DNA from: Yunchengibacter salinarum
GTDB taxonomy: Bacteria > Pseudomonadota > Alphaproteobacteria > Sphingomonadales > Kordiimonadaceae
Direction: 5' to 3'
Assembly (NCBI RefSeq): GCF_037658235.1
Contig: NZ_JBBJLN010000018.1
Span: forward strand, 1-14,732
DNA: 14,732 bases
The notes under the pieces were generated by a model that searched no databases, was not told the DNA's origin, and saw only the letters and a program-made list of their open reading frames with translations. Each line of letters begins with the position of its first letter. Position 1 is the first letter of the stretch. Shown here in pieces: positions 1 to 7,198 of the stretch. A program made the position numbers and the translations under genes.

Positions 1-103
1 GCGGCAGAAGCGGTTCCAGAGCCGCCCACTCCGCATCCGTTAAATCGCTTGGCAAACGCAGTCCTTCGCGGGCAAACTGCCGACGGGTGATATCAGTCCA
101 CAT
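1..103 (-). CDS. IS5-family transposase, N-terminal part (partial)
   Basis: The first 34 codons of an IS5-family transposase, running off the left edge of the window. Translation from ATG at 103 gives MWTDITRRQFAREGLRLPSD followed by LTDAEWAALEPLLP. The segment LTDAEW..LEPLLP is the typical opening of the small transposases of the IS1031/IS427 branch, which carry a DUF4096-like N-terminus and a DDE nuclease further on, the latter out of view here. A strong ribosome binding site (GGAGG) lies 6 to 7 bases upstream of this ATG, which settles the start. Whether the rest of the transposase is intact cannot be seen. Confidence 0.85.
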   Translation of the reverse strand, partial: MWTDITRRQFAREGLRLPSDLTDAEWAALEPLLP

Positions 104-183
104 CCTGTGCCTCCATGGTGGCTTCGCAACTTCCATGAATCACAAGTGACTGATATCACTCAATTCCTTTTTCGGTCAGGCTC
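1..183 (-). mobile_element. IS5-family insertion sequence, left part cut by the window edge
   Basis: One end of an insertion sequence, containing the start of its transposase and about 80 bases of untranslated end sequence. Read on the minus strand, the outer end begins GAGCCTGACCG at 183. It is preceded by TGA (186-184), which fits the TNA target of the IS427/IS1031 group of IS5; the second target copy lies outside the window. The outer boundary is inferred from this and from the point where the neighbouring reading frame (176-511) loses its expected continuation. The far end is not visible. Confidence 0.75.
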
Positions 184-511
184 TCAGTAGCCACAGCGCA
201 TGCTGCGGCCGAACCGCCTCGCCATGGGCGGCCTTGTTGCCGTGAATGCGAATGGCGTGCAATTTGTCCAGAACGACCTTCGGAGTGACGGCTTCAAACG
301 CATTATTCTTGAGCAGGTCAACAAAGGTCGGCTGCTCCGGTCTCGGGAGAGCCAAATCTCGATAGATGTCCTTGGTTAGGTTTTCAGCAAAAAGCCGCAG
401 CTTTACGAGTGCGCTAGCAGGGTCCGCTTGTGCGTAGGCTTCGGCAAACCCGCCGAGCTCGGCGAGTCCGGGCCAGTCATCGCGCAATATTTCGAAGTTT
501 TCCGATTTCAT
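176..511 (-). pseudogene. DUF4145 N-terminal fragment of an HsdR-like helicase gene, cut by IS5
   Basis: An open frame of 111 codons whose last two codons and stop (TGA, 178-176) come from the end of the adjacent IS5-family element, so the original protein was longer. The visible part is an alpha-helical domain with the pattern HAIRIHGNKAAHGE near residues 86-99. This matches the DUF4145 family, found at the N-terminus of type I restriction HsdR-like subunits and related DEAD/DEAH helicases. Its start overlaps the stop of the WYL regulator (508-1365) by ATGA, so the two formed one operon and were probably translationally coupled. The domain call is fairly secure. That a helicase followed it is inferred from the family's usual architecture. 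A free-standing DUF4145 protein is possible but less likely, because the frame plainly ends inside the IS. Confidence 0.7.
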
Positions 512-1365
512 GCCTTCGCCTCCGCTAATGCGGCTTCGAACGCAACTTGGTTCGCCACAACCACCGGTATCTCGTGGGGATTATCGAGCTTGTCAGCGAT
601 ATCCAGACGCAAACGCTTCTGAAAGTAGTAGAGCAGTGCTTTTCGGACATGAACTTCGACAAGCCCATCGAGCATCTCGTAGTCTTGCGCGATGATTTCC
701 TGCTGGCTTTCGCTGAGGTCAGGATTGGGCGCAAGTTGCACCGTGAAGCGCTCGTGCCAAAGCACATCATCCTGGGAGTCGGCCCTCGACTCATCGAAGT
801 CGCGTGTCTTTAGACAACGCGAAAGAAGAAAGTCTTTGAACTTCTCGTCAATATGACAGAACGCCCGAACATGCCAACGCAGGCCATCACTTCCGATCGC
901 GTGCGGACTAATGCGCCTCCACTCGGGCGCGGGACGCCGGACATTCATTGACTGATAGTGAATCTCGACGGACCGTTTTTCCCGAATGGCCGCCAGGATG
1001 TCACGCAGCACACCGACGGCGACACTGCGGCGTGGAATCGGGAGGAGGTCGAACTCAGGCATGGCGGCCAGCCAAGACTCGGCTACGCCGTCGCGCGGCT
1101 CCCCTGCCACTTGAAGATGCGACAGATACGACGACGCATCTGGTTCAAGCAACACTGGCTTGAACTTGGGAGAGGCTCGATATCGTTTTGCGCTCTTGTC
1201 ATACGCCAGATTCCCCGGCGCCTTCTCCTCATAGAGCGTCAGGTCTTTTGAAGCCTGCGGCACCGACACACCGAACTGGTCGATGATATCAGAACGGTTG
1301 ATCCCGCCCTCCCAGAAGAGGCGGAACTCAATGAACTCCATCCGCTTTTCGACACCCCAACGCAT
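508..1365 (-). CDS. WYL-domain transcriptional regulator, CapW/BrxR type
   Basis: A 285-residue regulator with the three-part plan of CapW/BrxR proteins. It has an N-terminal winged helix-turn-helix (about 5-65, with GINRSDIIDQFGVSVPQASKD as the recognition region), a WYL domain (about 118-195) and a C-terminal WCX-like dimerisation domain (about 205-285). The WYL signature appears as RWHVRAFC near residues 163-170, a variant common in this subfamily. Known members are dimeric repressors of phage-defence operons that are thought to release DNA when the WYL domain binds a ligand, perhaps a nucleic acid fragment. The gene is first in an operon with the truncated DUF4145 gene (ATGA overlap) and lies just downstream of a promoter with two palindromes, so autorepression is likely. 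ATG 1365 is used; Met9 (1341) is a possible internal start. With its partner broken by IS5, it may be an orphan. Confidence 0.85.
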   Translation of the reverse strand: MRWGVEKRMEFIEFRLFWEGGINRSDIIDQFGVSVPQASKDLTLYEEKAPGNLAYDKSAKRYRASPKFKPVLLEPDASSYLSHLQVAGEPRDGVAESWLAAMPEFDLLPIPRRSVAVGVLRDILAAIREKRSVEIHYQSMNVRRPAPEWRRISPHAIGSDGLRWHVRAFCHIDEKFKDFLLSRCLKTRDFDESRADSQDDVLWHERFTVQLAPNPDLSESQQEIIAQDYEMLDGLVEVHVRKALLYYFQKRLRLDIADKLDNPHEIPVVVANQVAFEAALAEAKA

Positions 1366-1424
1366 CGCCTTGCTGCTCCATCATTCCAGTCTCACCGATA
1401 CTTGGTTGGTGATGACCATAATTA

Positions 1425-1466
1425 CTATATACGTATAGTTTATATACGTATAGACACTTTTGTCAA
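1425..1466 (-). promoter_or_regulatory. Promoter and twin-palindrome operator of the WYL regulator operon
   Basis: On the minus strand a TTGACA -35 box (1466-1461) and a TATAAA -10 box (1444-1439) are separated by 16 bases. This would start transcription near 1432, leaving a leader of about 65 bases before ATG 1365. Two perfect palindromes TATACGTATA lie at 1443-1452 (between the boxes, touching the -10) and 1428-1437 (around the start of transcription). They sit inside a 13-bp direct repeat with a 15-bp period (1426-1438 and 1441-1453). A repressor bound here would block polymerase, and the WYL regulator is the obvious candidate. The boxes and repeats are seen directly; binding is inferred. 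Confidence 0.7.
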
Positions 1467-1595
1467 GAGGTTTTGAACCAAGCCTCAAAGTCATCATCCT
1501 CAACCACCACCCCCTACGTTGACTCGGTAAGGCGAGGACGGTGCGGCGTTATGCGGCTGAGAAGGTGTGTCTCCCCTTCACCAGAACGCACGGCA

Positions 1596-2729
1596 TCAAG
1601 CGGCTAAGCTTGAGTAGACGGGCAAACGACGCAATCGATCCATGACAGTCGCCGTCGGCGCTGCAAGGTCGATGGTCGCGAACCGCACAAGGTGCCCCTG
1701 AAGTTCAGCGGCCTCATCCGTGTCGATCCCGATCGCCGGATATAGCAACATCCCCTCCGACGACAGGGAGCGCGGATCATCTTCCCGTTCCTGGCTCCGA
1801 AGATAGCTATAGAGCTGATAGATATGGGCAGTCTTGAAGCGCTGCCCGTCACCGAACTGCGCACCAGTCAGGATATTCGTGAATTTCGTGTCGATGATGA
1901 TCCGCCGGTCTTCTTGCTCGTTCTCCAAGATGATGTCCGTCACCATCATGGGCAGGTGCCCGCGGATGCCGGGCGATGCTGCGCCTACCGGCCAGTAAAT
2001 TTGCTTGCCGGGATAGACGCGCCAGCCCTCTTCGCGTGGCAGTTCGGCGGCAAAGAAGTTGCCGATGGCGCGCTCGAAGAGCTTCCGGAATTCCGTATCG
2101 CCACGCGATGCCTTGAAGAGCGAGCGCACACCTTCCTGCTCGGTCGGCAGGACGAGATCAAAGACGGCGCGCGCCAGCGACACCATCAGCCTGTCCTCGG
2201 CTTCGTGGCGGCCGATCTGGTCTGTTGCCATGTCGGCGCGGGACGGCGGTTGGCCACTTACGCCCGCCCGCCCGAGGGCTCCGGCCAGGGTTCTCGTTCT
2301 GTGGGCCAAACCTTGCTCGGACAAGCGCCCGCCCAGTGCTGTAAGCGCGGCGCGCACAAGCCGGTTTCTGGGTGTATCGATTGTGAGCTCTTCGAACCGG
2401 CAGGCGATTTCGCCGCGCCGGAAGAGATCGCGGGATTCTGTTTCCAGGATGTCGATGCGGCCCCGCACGCGCTTCAATGTAGCGGCGCGCCGACGGTAGC
2501 CAAAGCTAAGGTTCCGCCGCAGGCGAGTTTCGACCGCGTGGCACAGGAGCCGCGCGATGAGCGATTTGAAATCCGGTGAGTCCTCAATTTCGGCCTCGAA
2601 CCGCCCCTGAAAGCGGGCAAGATCATAGGCATAAAGGAACAGCAGCCAGACATTGCGCACCGGTATCTTGTCATAGGCAAGCTTCGCCTCATCATCACGC
2701 CAAGCTTCTGCTTCCGGCGCTGCGCTCAT
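1596..2729 (-). CDS. mcrC: McrC-family nuclease subunit of a McrBC type IV restriction system
   Basis: A 377-residue McrC-like protein, the nuclease partner of the McrB GTPase, which cuts DNA carrying modified cytosines. The N-terminal block IPVRNVWLLFLYAYDL (22-37) is the hallmark McrC opening and LKRVRGRIDI (85-94) a second conserved patch. The C-terminal half holds a PD-(D/E)xK nuclease core: Asp265 in MMVTDIIL, the IDTKF motif with Asp280 and Lys282, and the helix IYQLYSYL (303-310). All expected catalytic residues are present, so the enzyme should be active. Its ATG overlaps the mcrB stop (ATGA, 2729-2726), indicating translational coupling and a fixed subunit ratio. The length is typical of the family. 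No strong terminator is visible behind the stop; a 5-bp GAAGG/CCTTC stem near 1561-1580 is weak. Confidence 0.92.
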   Translation of the reverse strand: MSAAPEAEAWRDDEAKLAYDKIPVRNVWLLFLYAYDLARFQGRFEAEIEDSPDFKSLIARLLCHAVETRLRRNLSFGYRRRAATLKRVRGRIDILETESRDLFRRGEIACRFEELTIDTPRNRLVRAALTALGGRLSEQGLAHRTRTLAGALGRAGVSGQPPSRADMATDQIGRHEAEDRLMVSLARAVFDLVLPTEQEGVRSLFKASRGDTEFRKLFERAIGNFFAAELPREEGWRVYPGKQIYWPVGAASPGIRGHLPMMVTDIILENEQEDRRIIIDTKFTNILTGAQFGDGQRFKTAHIYQLYSYLRSQEREDDPRSLSSEGMLLYPAIGIDTDEAAELQGHLVRFATIDLAAPTATVMDRLRRLPVYSSLAA

Positions 2730-4954
2730 AGCCCTTGCAGGAGCCGCGCTTTGGCTGAGGTGGCCTTGTCCAGATTGTCGAACCAGTATTCTTCAAGAAG
2801 CGGCGCGATTTCGGTTTCGACGATGTCACGGAACCATGCCTTGCCGTCAGGCACGGTCTTGCCGGGCGCCGGCGTTACATAGCTGTGCCCGATCCGGAAC
2901 TGCGCCCCGAGTGACCGGTCAGCCGCGATCTCGTCATTGAGCTCGGCCATGAGGTGCTGGATTTGTTTCAGGACAGCGTCGTCGATACCGGCCTGATCGA
3001 TGCACCATTGCCGCCAGGTGTCATTCAGTGCGGTTTCAAGCGTGACAAAGGCAAAGCGACGCCGGAGCGCTAGATCAACAAGCGCAAGCGAGCGATCGGC
3101 GATGTTCATGGTGCCGATAACGAACAGGTTGCGCGGGATAAAGACCCGCTCGCCCGCTTCATGACGGTAGGCGAGTTCGATGGCTTCTTCCTCGCTGCGC
3201 TTGTCTTTCTCAAGAAGGGTGAGCATTTCCCCGAAGATTTGAGCGGGATTGCCGCGATTGATCTCCTCGATGATCACGACATAGGGGCGGTCCGGTTCGG
3301 CGCGCGCGGCTTCGACAGCTTCGAGAAACACGCCGTCAATCAAGGATAGCGCGCCATCGCCATCCGGGCGCCAGCCGCGGACGAAATCTTCGTAAGACAG
3401 TGACGGGTGGAATTGTATGGAGCGCATACGCTTACGGGTGACGATGCGATCACGGGTCCCGAGCAGCGCGTAACCAAGGCGTTTGGCGAGCCAGGTCTTT
3501 CCTGTGCCGGGCGCCCCCTGAAGTATGAGATTCTTCTTCGCAGTCAGACGCGATAGCGCAGATTGCAGATTATCTTCCGGGAAAAAACAACCGTCCCCGA
3601 CGATGTCAGATACGTTGTAAGGCTTGAACGCGACGTCTTCGAGATCGGCTTCGGCCTCTTCTTCTTCGCGCTCAATGTCTGTCGCGGTTACGTCGCGCGA
3701 CCTGTACTTCTTTGCAAAATACGGAACACGCAGCCAGAATTCATAATCTTGTTTGTGGTCGCCGAACGCGAACTGAATCAGGCGCCTTGCGAGCTCGTCG
3801 GAAGCGTCGGCCTCAACAATGGTTGTGCGATAGGTGTAGAAATACCATTCTTTCGGCTCATCGAGCGGCGTCCAATCGACCTTTACGGTTTTGCCGTCCG
3901 TGGTGGCTTCGGTGACCGTTCCAATCGCCTTGATCCGCATGGACGAGACCGGCTTTTCGTGATTTTCGAACGGCAGGCCGTATTTCTTCACAAAGGATGC
4001 TTTGATCGCGATCCTGTCGCCGGGCTTCATCCGCGCCACATGCTCGGAGAATTTCTCGTCATAACCGTTTTGCCAGATGCCCTCGTTCAGGAAGCGTTCG
4101 GTCTGGTCATCCGTGCCGCCCCAAACGGCACCAACGAACCAGAATTGCCGGTCAGGGTCTTCGAAGAGCGATCCCGGCGTATCGTCAGGCGGGGGTGGCA
4201 CTTCATCGGCGTTTTCGCCGCCCGAACTCTTGTAACGGGAGTGAACGTCGCGAAAGAGCGTCAGCGCGCTGTCATGATCGAGATGCGTCTCCCGGCCTTC
4301 GGCAGTCAGAGTCCATTCGCCGCGCTTCTTGCCTTCGATCAGGCCGGCTTTGACAAGATAGAAACGGGCCCAACCGACTTGGTTCTCGTATTTGGATTGC
4401 CCGTTTTTGTTGGTCTCCTTCAGCTCTTCTTCGCTGACCGGTCCGGTCTCTTTGACAGCATCCATGACGGCTCTCGGTTCGGCAGAACCGCCCAAGGAAC
4501 GGAGGGCGTCGAGCACAGGACCGAAGAACTGAACAAATTTGGGGCCGCCGAGGTCACCGCCGCGCTGCCCCTCGCCGGGATCGAGGCCGAGATCGTCGGG
4601 TGCGTTTGGCGCCCAGGCGAACACCGCCTTTTGCTGTTCTTCCACGAAGGTCGCAGGATCAGACACCTCGAAGCCGAAGCTCTTGGCAGCGTTGATAAAA
4701 CCTTCGCGGGCATCGCCGTCCAGCGTTCCGGTTTCGAGATTCTGCTTGTTGACGACGATTGCGCTCGGCATGGGCCACCCTCGATCAGCTGCAATTTCCA
4801 CGAGGTCGCCGAGATGATAATTCATGGCGCGCCGAACCTTCTGCCATTTCGCGCGGTTGGCTTGGGCAAGGTCGCCATAGCTAATAAAACGGCCATCACG
4901 CGCCGCTTCCAGGATCGCCTTGTAGGTCGTCTGTAGATCAAGAACATCACTCAT
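2726..4954 (-). CDS. mcrB: McrB-family AAA+ GTPase with Mrr_N-like and EVE/PUA-like domains
   Basis: The motor and specificity subunit of a McrBC system, 742 residues from ATG 4954. The AAA+ domain fills the C-terminal third: Walker A GAPGTGKT (480-487), Walker B VVIIEEINRGNP (559-570), the McrB signature MNIADRS (616-622) and an arginine-rich ALRRRF (629-634). Ahead of it are a N-terminal alpha/beta segment (1-115) I do not recognise, a winged helix resembling Mrr_N (about 139-222, with NQVGWARFYLVKAGLIEGKKRG) and a region beginning FWFVGAVWGG (271-280) that looks like an EVE/PUA-type modified-base reader (to about 415). A long acidic linker (425-440) precedes the motor. The modular N-terminus differs from the DUF3578-type E. 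coli protein and suggests another modified-base target. The frame extends upstream to a TTG at 5011, but ATG 4954 suits the fold better, although it lacks a clear ribosome binding site. Confidence 0.9.
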   Translation of the reverse strand: MSDVLDLQTTYKAILEAARDGRFISYGDLAQANRAKWQKVRRAMNYHLGDLVEIAADRGWPMPSAIVVNKQNLETGTLDGDAREGFINAAKSFGFEVSDPATFVEEQQKAVFAWAPNAPDDLGLDPGEGQRGGDLGGPKFVQFFGPVLDALRSLGGSAEPRAVMDAVKETGPVSEEELKETNKNGQSKYENQVGWARFYLVKAGLIEGKKRGEWTLTAEGRETHLDHDSALTLFRDVHSRYKSSGGENADEVPPPPDDTPGSLFEDPDRQFWFVGAVWGGTDDQTERFLNEGIWQNGYDEKFSEHVARMKPGDRIAIKASFVKKYGLPFENHEKPVSSMRIKAIGTVTEATTDGKTVKVDWTPLDEPKEWYFYTYRTTIVEADASDELARRLIQFAFGDHKQDYEFWLRVPYFAKKYRSRDVTATDIEREEEEAEADLEDVAFKPYNVSDIVGDGCFFPEDNLQSALSRLTAKKNLILQGAPGTGKTWLAKRLGYALLGTRDRIVTRKRMRSIQFHPSLSYEDFVRGWRPDGDGALSLIDGVFLEAVEAARAEPDRPYVVIIEEINRGNPAQIFGEMLTLLEKDKRSEEEAIELAYRHEAGERVFIPRNLFVIGTMNIADRSLALVDLALRRRFAFVTLETALNDTWRQWCIDQAGIDDAVLKQIQHLMAELNDEIAADRSLGAQFRIGHSYVTPAPGKTVPDGKAWFRDIVETEIAPLLEEYWFDNLDKATSAKARLLQGL

Positions 4955-4960
4955 AGGGGA

Positions 4961-4979
4961 CACTGTAACTGTGATAGTG
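4961..4979. promoter_or_regulatory. Imperfect 19-bp palindrome just upstream of mcrB
   Basis: CACTGTAAC, one T, then GTGATAGTG: two 9-base arms matching at 7 of 9 positions, ending 7 bases before the mcrB ATG (4954). Its place between the start codon and any upstream promoter would suit an operator or a translation-controlling hairpin. No regulator with an obvious link to it is seen, and no convincing -35/-10 pair was found for mcrB. The symmetry is visible; the function is a guess. Confidence 0.25.
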
Positions 4980-5022
4980 CCGCCCGTGTAGGGATTTTCA
5001 CAACTTATCAAGAACCTATCGC

Positions 5023-5110
5023 CCTGCTTCGCCGGAGCCGTCCGTCACCCCTCACTTGCTGATGGGGGTGCGGCGGTGGAGACGATGCAGGGCACCGGCG
5101 CCCGCCCTGC
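5023..5110. repeat. Intergenic repeat copy A with two stem-loops
   Basis: Positions 5023-5073 closely resemble 7199-7247 in the same orientation. The shared core begins CCTGCTTCGCCG and includes TCACCCCTCAC. In this copy CACCCC (5046-5051) pairs with GGGGTG (5065-5070). Directly behind it GCAGGGC (5087-5093) pairs perfectly with GCCCTGC (5104-5110) around a 10-base loop. The element lies between the divergent mcrBC and abiE operons and may end transcripts or be a dispersed palindromic repeat. It has no T-run, so a classical terminator is not clear. Confidence 0.45.
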
Positions 5111-5168
5111 TTTGCTGGAGGGTTCCCGAGCCTTGTCGTAGCGGCAGCGCTTTACCATTCGACAATTT

Positions 5169-5260
5169 TGTCCATCCAGGACGGACCAAAAGCGCTTTTC
5201 TCAAAGGAAGAGGTGACAGGCTCTTTGAAAACATGATAATATGTCCATCATGAGTGGACA
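5169..5260 (+). promoter_or_regulatory. Promoter and putative AbiEi operators of the abiE operon
   Basis: A GTGACA -35-like box (5213-5218) and a GATAAT -10-like box (5235-5240) with a 16-base spacer place the transcript start near 5247. An inverted repeat TGTCCA-N7-TGGACA (5242-5260) covers the start point and the first codons. A second, imperfect one, TGTCC-ATCCA-GGACG (5169-5183), lies upstream and shares the TGTCCATC word. Characterised AbiEi proteins repress their own operon by binding inverted repeats in the promoter, so these are candidate operators. Boxes and repeats are seen; binding is inferred. Confidence 0.5.
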
Positions 5261-6071
5261 AGAACATGAAAACATAAAGAGCTTGCTTGAGTCTGTACCC
5301 GCAGGCTTCCTCGTGGACTCTGCCTGGCTGAAGCACCATGGCATAGGGCGCCGCTCGGCCTATGGCTACGTCAAGCGCGGCTGGCTGGAACGCGTCCATC
5401 GCGGCGTCTTCCGGCGCCCGGCGCCGAACGCCAGCAAGGCCAACACACTCGACTGGAAGACCTGCCTGCTCTCCATGCAGCATATCATGGGCTGCGATGT
5501 CCATGTCGGCGGCACGACCGCGCTCAGCCAACAAGGCCACGACCACTATCTGCGCCTGGGCAGCAATGCCCCTGTCTGGGTCTATGGCGAGGCCATACCG
5601 AATTGGCTGGCCAGACTGCCGCTGAACGCCCCGATAGAAACCCGCACCACGTCACTGTTCGCAGATTCGTCGCGCGGCCTCAGCAAGGACGACGCCGACG
5701 CAAAAGATAACCTGCCATGGGACTGGCAGCTGAAGATGTCGGTGCCGGAACGGGCGGTCATGGAAGCCATGGACGAGCTGCCTGACCATGGCAGCTTTCA
5801 TAGCCTCGACATGGTCTTCGAAAGCCTGACAACGCTGCGCCCGCGCATGCTCTCGGCGCTGCTGCACAGCTGCAAGAAGATCAAGGTCAAACGCCTGTTC
5901 TTCGTCTTCGCCGATCGCCACAATCATCCCTGGCGCAAGCGCCTCGACCCCGAAGAATTCAACCTCGGGAGCGGCGACCGCGCATTGGTCAAAGGCGGCC
6001 GGATACATCCGCGCTATCGCATAATGGTACCGGAAGAATTCGTGACAACGGAGGCGAGCGATGGCGCGTGA
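5250..6071 (+). CDS. abiEi: AbiEi-family antitoxin and autorepressor (type IV toxin-antitoxin)
   Basis: The antitoxin of an AbiE module, about 273 residues. The N-terminal winged helix (about residues 10-57) contains SAYGYVKRGWLERVHRGVFR, the typical AbiEi_3_N segment. A middle block with HVGGTTALSQQGH and a C-terminal domain with MSVPERAVMEAMDEL follow the usual AbiEi plan. In characterised systems the N-terminal domain represses the promoter, while the C-terminal domain neutralises the AbiEii toxin without a stable complex. An in-frame ATG at 5241 also exists, but it has no ribosome binding site and lies upstream of the predicted transcript start, so ATG 5250 is preferred; a leaderless or near-leaderless mRNA remains possible. 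The stop lies 11 bases inside abiEii (ATG 6061), the overlap expected of a coupled toxin-antitoxin pair. Confidence 0.88.
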   Translation: MSGQEHENIKSLLESVPAGFLVDSAWLKHHGIGRRSAYGYVKRGWLERVHRGVFRRPAPNASKANTLDWKTCLLSMQHIMGCDVHVGGTTALSQQGHDHYLRLGSNAPVWVYGEAIPNWLARLPLNAPIETRTTSLFADSSRGLSKDDADAKDNLPWDWQLKMSVPERAVMEAMDELPDHGSFHSLDMVFESLTTLRPRMLSALLHSCKKIKVKRLFFVFADRHNHPWRKRLDPEEFNLGSGDRALVKGGRIHPRYRIMVPEEFVTTEASDGA

Positions 6072-6978
6072 AACCTATGAAGCCCAGGTCGCGCTGCTCG
6101 TCCGCATACTCCCGCATGTCGCAGAAGAACCGATCTTCGCGCTCAAGGGCGGCACGGCGATCAATCTGTTCTACCGCGATCTGCCGCGCCTGTCGGTCGA
6201 TATCGACCTGACCTACCTGCCGATCAAAGACCGTGATGAAAGCCTTGCTGAAATCAACGACGCGATGGATCGCATCGCAGCATCCATCGAAGCGGGCATC
6301 GCAGGTGCAAAAACCCAACGGATCAAAGGCGGTGGCGGCGGCGCGACCCGCCTGCTTGCCCGCCTGAACGGCGCCGAGATCAAGACCGAGACCTCCCCCG
6401 TCACACGCGGTGTCGTTCATGAACCGGAATCCCGCGCGGTCACCGAGGCCGTCGAGGATGAATTCGGGTATGCGGAAATGCAGATCGTCGCTTTCGAAGA
6501 CCTGTTTGGCGGCAAGCTCCATGCCGCCCTCGATCGCCAGCACCCGCGCGACCTTTATGACGTCAAACTGCTCTACGAAAACGAAGGGCTGACGGACGAC
6601 CTGTTCCGCACCTTCCTGATCTATGTCGCCAGTTCGCCGCGCCCTGCGCACGAGCTTCTAAACCCGAACCTGATCGATCTCGATCAGCCCTTCGCGCAAC
6701 AATTCGAGGGCATGACCAAGACACCGGTCGCCCTCGACGAACTCCTGAAGACCCGTAAGCAACTGATCGCCGACATCCAGTCTCGCTTCGACGCGAACAC
6801 AAAACGCTTCCTGCTCAGCCTGCACGACGGCGCACCCGAATTCGAAGCCATCGACCGTCCGCAGGCGGCCAACCTGCCCGCCGTGCGCTGGAAGCTCATG
6901 AACATCGAGAAGCTGATGGCTGAAAACACCGGTAAACATGCCGCACAGCGCGCCGAACTTGAGAAGTTGTTCGGCTGA
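6061..6978 (+). CDS. abiEii: AbiEii-family nucleotidyltransferase toxin
   Basis: A 305-residue toxin of the DNA polymerase beta-like nucleotidyltransferase fold. Motif I is KGGTAINLFYRD (29-40). Motif II is SVDIDLTYLP (45-54), carrying the metal-binding aspartates 47 and 49. AEIKTE (105-110) provides the motif III lysine, and DLFGGKLHAA (147-156) with RDLYDVKLL (163-171) completes the conserved set. Related toxins (MenT family) add nucleotides to tRNA acceptor ends and halt translation, so this protein probably arrests growth when AbiEi fails. All motif residues are present, so it looks active. The ORF overlaps abiEi by 11 bases. A diverged copy of its residues 215-260 recurs as a fragment at 14192-14330. 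Confidence 0.92.
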   Translation: MARETYEAQVALLVRILPHVAEEPIFALKGGTAINLFYRDLPRLSVDIDLTYLPIKDRDESLAEINDAMDRIAASIEAGIAGAKTQRIKGGGGGATRLLARLNGAEIKTETSPVTRGVVHEPESRAVTEAVEDEFGYAEMQIVAFEDLFGGKLHAALDRQHPRDLYDVKLLYENEGLTDDLFRTFLIYVASSPRPAHELLNPNLIDLDQPFAQQFEGMTKTPVALDELLKTRKQLIADIQSRFDANTKRFLLSLHDGAPEFEAIDRPQAANLPAVRWKLMNIEKLMAENTGKHAAQRAELEKLFG

Positions 6979-7015
6979 CGCTGCACATTGCGGCGCCGGA
7001 CTGGAACGGGGCGTT

Positions 7016-7089
7016 GCGGGGTGTCCCCGCTGGAAGGGGTAGCGGAAAGCCGCCAGAGGCGGGTTGCAGCGAGGGGAAGACTTTCCCCT
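7016..7089. other. Cluster of four hairpins downstream of abiEii
   Basis: Four short perfect stems follow one another: GCGGGG/CCCCGC (7016-7030, loop TGT), CCGCT/AGCGG (7027-7045, overlapping and so an alternative to the first), CCGCC/GGCGG (7050-7062, loop AGA) and AGGGGAA/TTCCCCT (7072-7089, loop GACT). The last is followed only by TTTGG, a poor U-run. The cluster could act as a transcription end for abiE, a structured RNA, or a palindromic dispersed repeat. The stems are read directly; the role is unknown. Confidence 0.4.
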
Positions 7090-7198
7090 TTGGCCAAGAT
7101 TCCCAGAACCGGCAGGGTTCCGCGCTGATGCTCAATCACCGTCATGCTTCATACTATCGATGTGGCCACGCCACGGTCGGTGACCTTTTCCTGCGCGT

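Noticed and set aside
1824..2579. 251-codon open frame on the plus strand
   Set aside because: It is fully antisense to mcrC, shows no recognisable domain, and is explained by the codon bias of the real gene.
3563..4936. 457-codon open frame on the plus strand
   Set aside because: It is antisense to mcrB, whose AAA+ and N-terminal domains are clear on the other strand. Its protein has no motif and no ribosome binding site.
4955..5011. TTG-started N-terminal extension of mcrB
   Set aside because: The added 19 residues look unlike the start of a globular domain and contain the palindrome. ATG 4954 fits the fold, though the choice is not certain.
5989..6651. 220-codon open frame on the minus strand
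   Set aside because: It is antisense to abiEii, which has all catalytic motifs; a shadow frame.
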